The notes under the pieces are model-generated. The model was not told the DNA's origin. It made no database searches and was given only the letters and a program-made list of their open reading frames with translations. Below are positions 22,028 through 24,171 of a DNA stretch of 24,171 bases, in pieces. A program made the position numbers and the translations under genes. The stretch is from NCBI GenBank assembly GCA_030627225.1, contig DAOUSM010000001.1:1-24171 (forward strand). The letters are read 5' to 3'. Origin of the DNA: Candidatus Bathyarchaeota archaeon (GTDB lineage: Archaea > Thermoproteota > Bathyarchaeia > Bathyarchaeales > Bathycorpusculaceae). Position 1 is the first letter of the stretch. Every line of letters begins with the position of its first letter.

Positions 22028-23038
22028 ATGGATGCTTGGGAAGCTGCTAGAAACGCGTTGGAGTGTGTTTTAGAAGCAAAGGAAGGCGAAAGCATAGTTA
22101 TTTTTTGTGATGATGTTAAGATGGATGTTGGTAAGGCATTTGCAAATGGTGCCTTAAAGCTTGGCCTTCAGACACGTTTGGTGCTGTTGAAAACTGATGC
22201 AAACGTTTTCCGAAAAGAAATTCCGCAACAAATAGTGGGAATTTTGACAAAACAGACACCAGACATTTACATTAATCTTTTGCGTGGAGTTCGTGAAGAG
22301 ACGCCGTTCAGAATAAAACTCATAAAAATGGAGACAAAAGACCGTAAAACACGTTTGGGGCATTGTCCTGGCGTTACGTTAGACATGCTTACTGATGGAG
22401 CCTTAGCCTTAACAACCGAAGAGCATAAACAAATGCAAGGCTTTGCGAAAAACCTGATTCAAAAACTAAGTAAAGCAGTAAGAGTGAAAATAACGAATTC
22501 TGCTGGCACGAACGTTTACTTAAGTGTTGAAGGAAGACCTTTCTTTACAGACACCGTAATTGACTGGAAAACGATGAAGTGGATGAATTTGCCAACAGGC
22601 GAGGTCATAGTGGCACCAGTGGAAAACTCTCTTGAAGGCAAACTGGTGTGCGACATGGCTATAGGCGGAATAGGCTCAATAAAGACTCCTGTTAAATTAA
22701 CTGTTCAAAATGGCATAGTACAAGATTCTTCATCAGAAGACCCTCAAGCCTTGAGAAGGGTTAGGGATTCCTTGAACACGGATGAATGGTCAAACACGGT
22801 AGGAGAATTTGCCTTTGGAATAAACCCGAAAGCAAGATTTGTGGAAGAGTTTCTTGAATCTGAGAAAATATTGGGCACAATTCATATAGCCTTCGGCAAC
22901 AACTCCGACATGCCTGGCGGAAAAAACCATTCCAAAAACCACATGGATTTTCTAATATCGAAGCCTACGGTGAAAATCTTTAACAAAGATGGCTCAAGCA
23001 TGGATGTACTTGTGAGCGGAGTTTTCCAGCATTTATAG
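22028..23038 (+). CDS. M29-like aminopeptidase (aminopeptidase T family)
   Basis: 336 residues. The family's metal-ligand blocks are present in order: LPTGEVIVAPVENSLEG (glutamate in the GEV motif and a second in EGK region), GEFAFGINPKAR (glutamate), GTIHIAFGNN (histidine) and KNHSKNHMDFLI (histidine and aspartate). Together these resemble the dimetal centre of M29 leucyl aminopeptidases. It would remove N-terminal residues from peptides in the cytoplasm, perhaps downstream of the CDC48/proteasome route; the coupling is inference. The ATG at 22028 is used: the in-frame open stretch back to 21950 (CCKALSSSLLHLLYK) does not look like family sequence and overlaps the promoter. A CTTTATCA at 21980-21987 may be the TATA box. 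Confidence 0.83.
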   Translation: MDAWEAARNALECVLEAKEGESIVIFCDDVKMDVGKAFANGALKLGLQTRLVLLKTDANVFRKEIPQQIVGILTKQTPDIYINLLRGVREETPFRIKLIKMETKDRKTRLGHCPGVTLDMLTDGALALTTEEHKQMQGFAKNLIQKLSKAVRVKITNSAGTNVYLSVEGRPFFTDTVIDWKTMKWMNLPTGEVIVAPVENSLEGKLVCDMAIGGIGSIKTPVKLTVQNGIVQDSSSEDPQALRRVRDSLNTDEWSNTVGEFAFGINPKARFVEEFLESEKILGTIHIAFGNNSDMPGGKNHSKNHMDFLISKPTVKIFNKDGSSMDVLVSGVFQHL

Positions 23039-23103
23039 CTCTGCATGGTTAAAACGTTTAAATGGTTGAAAATTGAACTTATGAACGAAAGGCGGAATGA
23101 GTA

Positions 23104-23364
23104 ATGACTGAAGCAAGTGAGAAGCTGCCTATATCTGACTTCTATAAAGTCATAGACTATGTCACAATTTTTAAAAGTGAAAAATGGTGGGAGGCAATAG
23201 TTGTTTTCGAATCCTTTGGAAGACGGTCGATTGGCATGTATCTTTGGCAGAACAGAAACGGCGTGTGGAAGAGAAAACACAAGTTTAATATAAGAAATCT
23301 TGATGAATGGAACAAGCTTAAGAGCGCAATAGAGCAGCTCACACCAAAACTTGTTTCAAAATAG
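23104..23364 (+). CDS. Small PC4-like protein, probable nucleic-acid binder
   Basis: 86 residues, not firmly recognised. The strand pattern WWEAIVVFESFGRRSIGMYL, WQNRNGVWKRKHKFNIR and the C-terminal helix LDEWNKLKSAIEQL follow the layout of the PC4/Sub1 single-strand DNA-binding domain (beta sheet with a basic RNxxxWKRKHK turn, then a helix opening with a leucine and EW). In PC4 the helix drives dimer formation. The similarity is by eye; a separate family of the same shape is possible. ATGAGTA precedes the ATG and AGGCGG (about 23090) is a good ribosome site. The gene follows the aminopeptidase by 65 nt with a TTTAAATG box between, so it may have its own promoter. Confidence 0.6.
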   Translation: MTEASEKLPISDFYKVIDYVTIFKSEKWWEAIVVFESFGRRSIGMYLWQNRNGVWKRKHKFNIRNLDEWNKLKSAIEQLTPKLVSK

Positions 23365-23451
23365 TCTATTATTTTTGGATTTTAAATCCTTATTCAAAAT
23401 AAGAATCCAAAATTGAATAATTTTATTAATTCACTCTCACAACACACAAGA

Positions 23452-23937
23452 ATGGCGAACATAATGGAGGCCGAACAGGAAACACAAGAAGACACGCAAT
23501 ACGAGGAAGAAACATACATAGAGGAAGGTGAGGGAGGCATCTCTGGAGAGCAAGAAACAGAACAACGCGAAGAATATGTTATTGCAGGGCAAGAGACGGA
23601 GCAAAGTGTTGTTGTAGAAGAAGAGAAGGAGCAAGCAGAAGAACTTGAAAAACAGGACTTAATACCAACGAAACGGAGCTTAATAATAAATAATCAAGGC
23701 GAAGACAGAAGCAGCTTCGTACACGGGCTTTCCGTGGGTCTGGGAATGGGCTGTATCACAACTTTCGTCATAATGTGGATTACAGTTTTCTTCATTCCAC
23801 AGCTACCATCAACAGTCACATATGAGGCCATGCTCTCAGTATTCATATACCCGCTCATCTACCTGTTGGCAGTAGGTTTAATTGCGCTAACAGCTGGCAT
23901 AGTAAGAGAATACTACACAAGAAAAGACAACTTCTAA
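23452..23937 (+). CDS. Acidic-headed membrane protein of unknown function
   Basis: 161 residues from the ATG at 23452. The N-terminal 80 residues are almost all E, Q, T and D and hold loose repeats such as QETEQREEYV, GQETEQSVVV and EEEKEQAEELEKQ; such a segment is probably unfolded. Then come two hydrophobic stretches: VGLGMGCITTFVIMWITVFF and FIYPLIYLLAVGLIALTAGI, followed by a positive tail REYYTRKDNF. The acidic head may lie inside or outside the cell. TTTTATTAA at 23420-23428 could be the TATA box, giving almost no leader. In-frame TTG at 23413 would add 13 residues but lies before the box. No known family was recognised. Confidence 0.65.
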   Translation: MANIMEAEQETQEDTQYEEETYIEEGEGGISGEQETEQREEYVIAGQETEQSVVVEEEKEQAEELEKQDLIPTKRSLIINNQGEDRSSFVHGLSVGLGMGCITTFVIMWITVFFIPQLPSTVTYEAMLSVFIYPLIYLLAVGLIALTAGIVREYYTRKDNF

Positions 23938-23978
23938 TGCGAAAATCTAAAATTCCGCGTGTTTCTTTGTTGCTAAAC

Positions 23979-23987
23979 AATTTAATA
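23979..23987 (+). promoter_or_regulatory. TATA-like box before the last gene
   Basis: ATTTAATAA within CAATTTAATAACTAAC, about 25-32 nt before GTG 24011. This spacing would give a leaderless mRNA starting at or near that GTG. Confidence 0.4.
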
Positions 23988-24010
23988 ACTAACAGCCTAA
24001 ACTTATAATT

Positions 24011-24171
24011 GTGAAAGCGATGCCCCACTCTTTCAAACAACTTTTAGAGAAAATCACAAGTGAAAAAGCCCCAGGGCCATCCCCAACATTCTCCACATTC
24101 CATGTATTGCGTGCCATAGAGCTCATAGCGGAAAAACCGATAGGCAGCAGCAAACTCGCTGAAGAACTAAA
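24011..24171 (+). CDS. Winged-helix regulator-like protein (DUF4443-like), 3' end outside window
   Basis: About 53 residues are visible. The segment APGPSPTFSTFHVLRAIELI then AEKPIGSSKLAEEL looks like the first helices of a winged-helix DNA-binding domain; the PGPSPTFS stretch before the helix is characteristic of a group of archaeal DUF4443-type proteins that I recall but cannot check. Start is GTG at 24011 (leaderless, 25-30 nt after a TATA-like box) or ATG at 24020. The rest of the gene lies beyond the window. Confidence 0.6.
   Translation, partial: MKAMPHSFKQLLEKITSEKAPGPSPTFSTFHVLRAIELIAEKPIGSSKLAEEL

Noticed and set aside
1..24171. tRNA, rRNA, CRISPR, insertion sequences or prophage
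   Set aside because: I checked the intergenic stretches for cloverleaf features, regularly spaced repeats, terminal inverted repeats and transposase motifs and found none. Gaps are short and mostly AT-rich promoter-like DNA.

Overview
The window is archaeal chromosomal DNA. It carries archaeal-type CDC48, FEN-1, elongation factor 1-beta, Pth2, TruD, an archaeal-type S-adenosylmethionine synthetase, a geranylgeranyl-reductase-family flavoprotein, TATA-box promoters and several TTG/GTG starts. The gene set looks most like a TACK-lineage archaeon such as Bathyarchaeia. That placement is inferred from gene content and not tested. No insertion sequence, prophage, CRISPR array, rRNA or tRNA gene was seen. 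The window is densely packed, and no stretch of more than about 200 bases lacks a gene.

Left part (1-8456): the 3' end of a metF-like gene and two tandem MetE-like genes form a methionine-synthesis operon. Next come glmS and an interrupted pcm gene (protein L-isoaspartyl methyltransferase). Facing them on the minus strand are trpB2, a FEN-1 nuclease gene and a small frameshifted gene.

Middle (8477-17741): a zinc-ribbon/aEF-1beta pair is followed by a rightward run of cdc48, a small winged-helix-like protein, a GGR-family flavoprotein, pth2 and truD. After these come a radical SAM protein, a minus-strand aldo/keto reductase, and a LysE-type exporter joined to a HAD-like hydrolase.

Right part (17745-24171): on the minus strand are a DDAH-like amidinohydrolase, a DHH/RecJ-like nuclease and an HTH-CBS regulator. 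The regulator is divergent from the S-adenosylmethionine synthetase gene. Then follow a small two-helix membrane protein, an M29-like aminopeptidase, a PC4-like small protein, an acidic membrane protein and the start of a winged-helix gene that runs off the window.

Main discovery: pcm is split by 31 nt with an in-frame TAG. The flanks fold into an exact archaeal bulge-helix-bulge: a 4-bp central helix CGCC/GGCG, 3-nt bulges on opposite strands and a 6-bp inner helix. Cutting each bulge at the canonical place removes exactly 31 nt, restores the frame and recreates the conserved SAPHMV core of the family. I read this as a protein-coding BHB intron in pcm. A second idea worth testing is that the HTH-CBS regulator controls the divergent S-adenosylmethionine synthetase gene.
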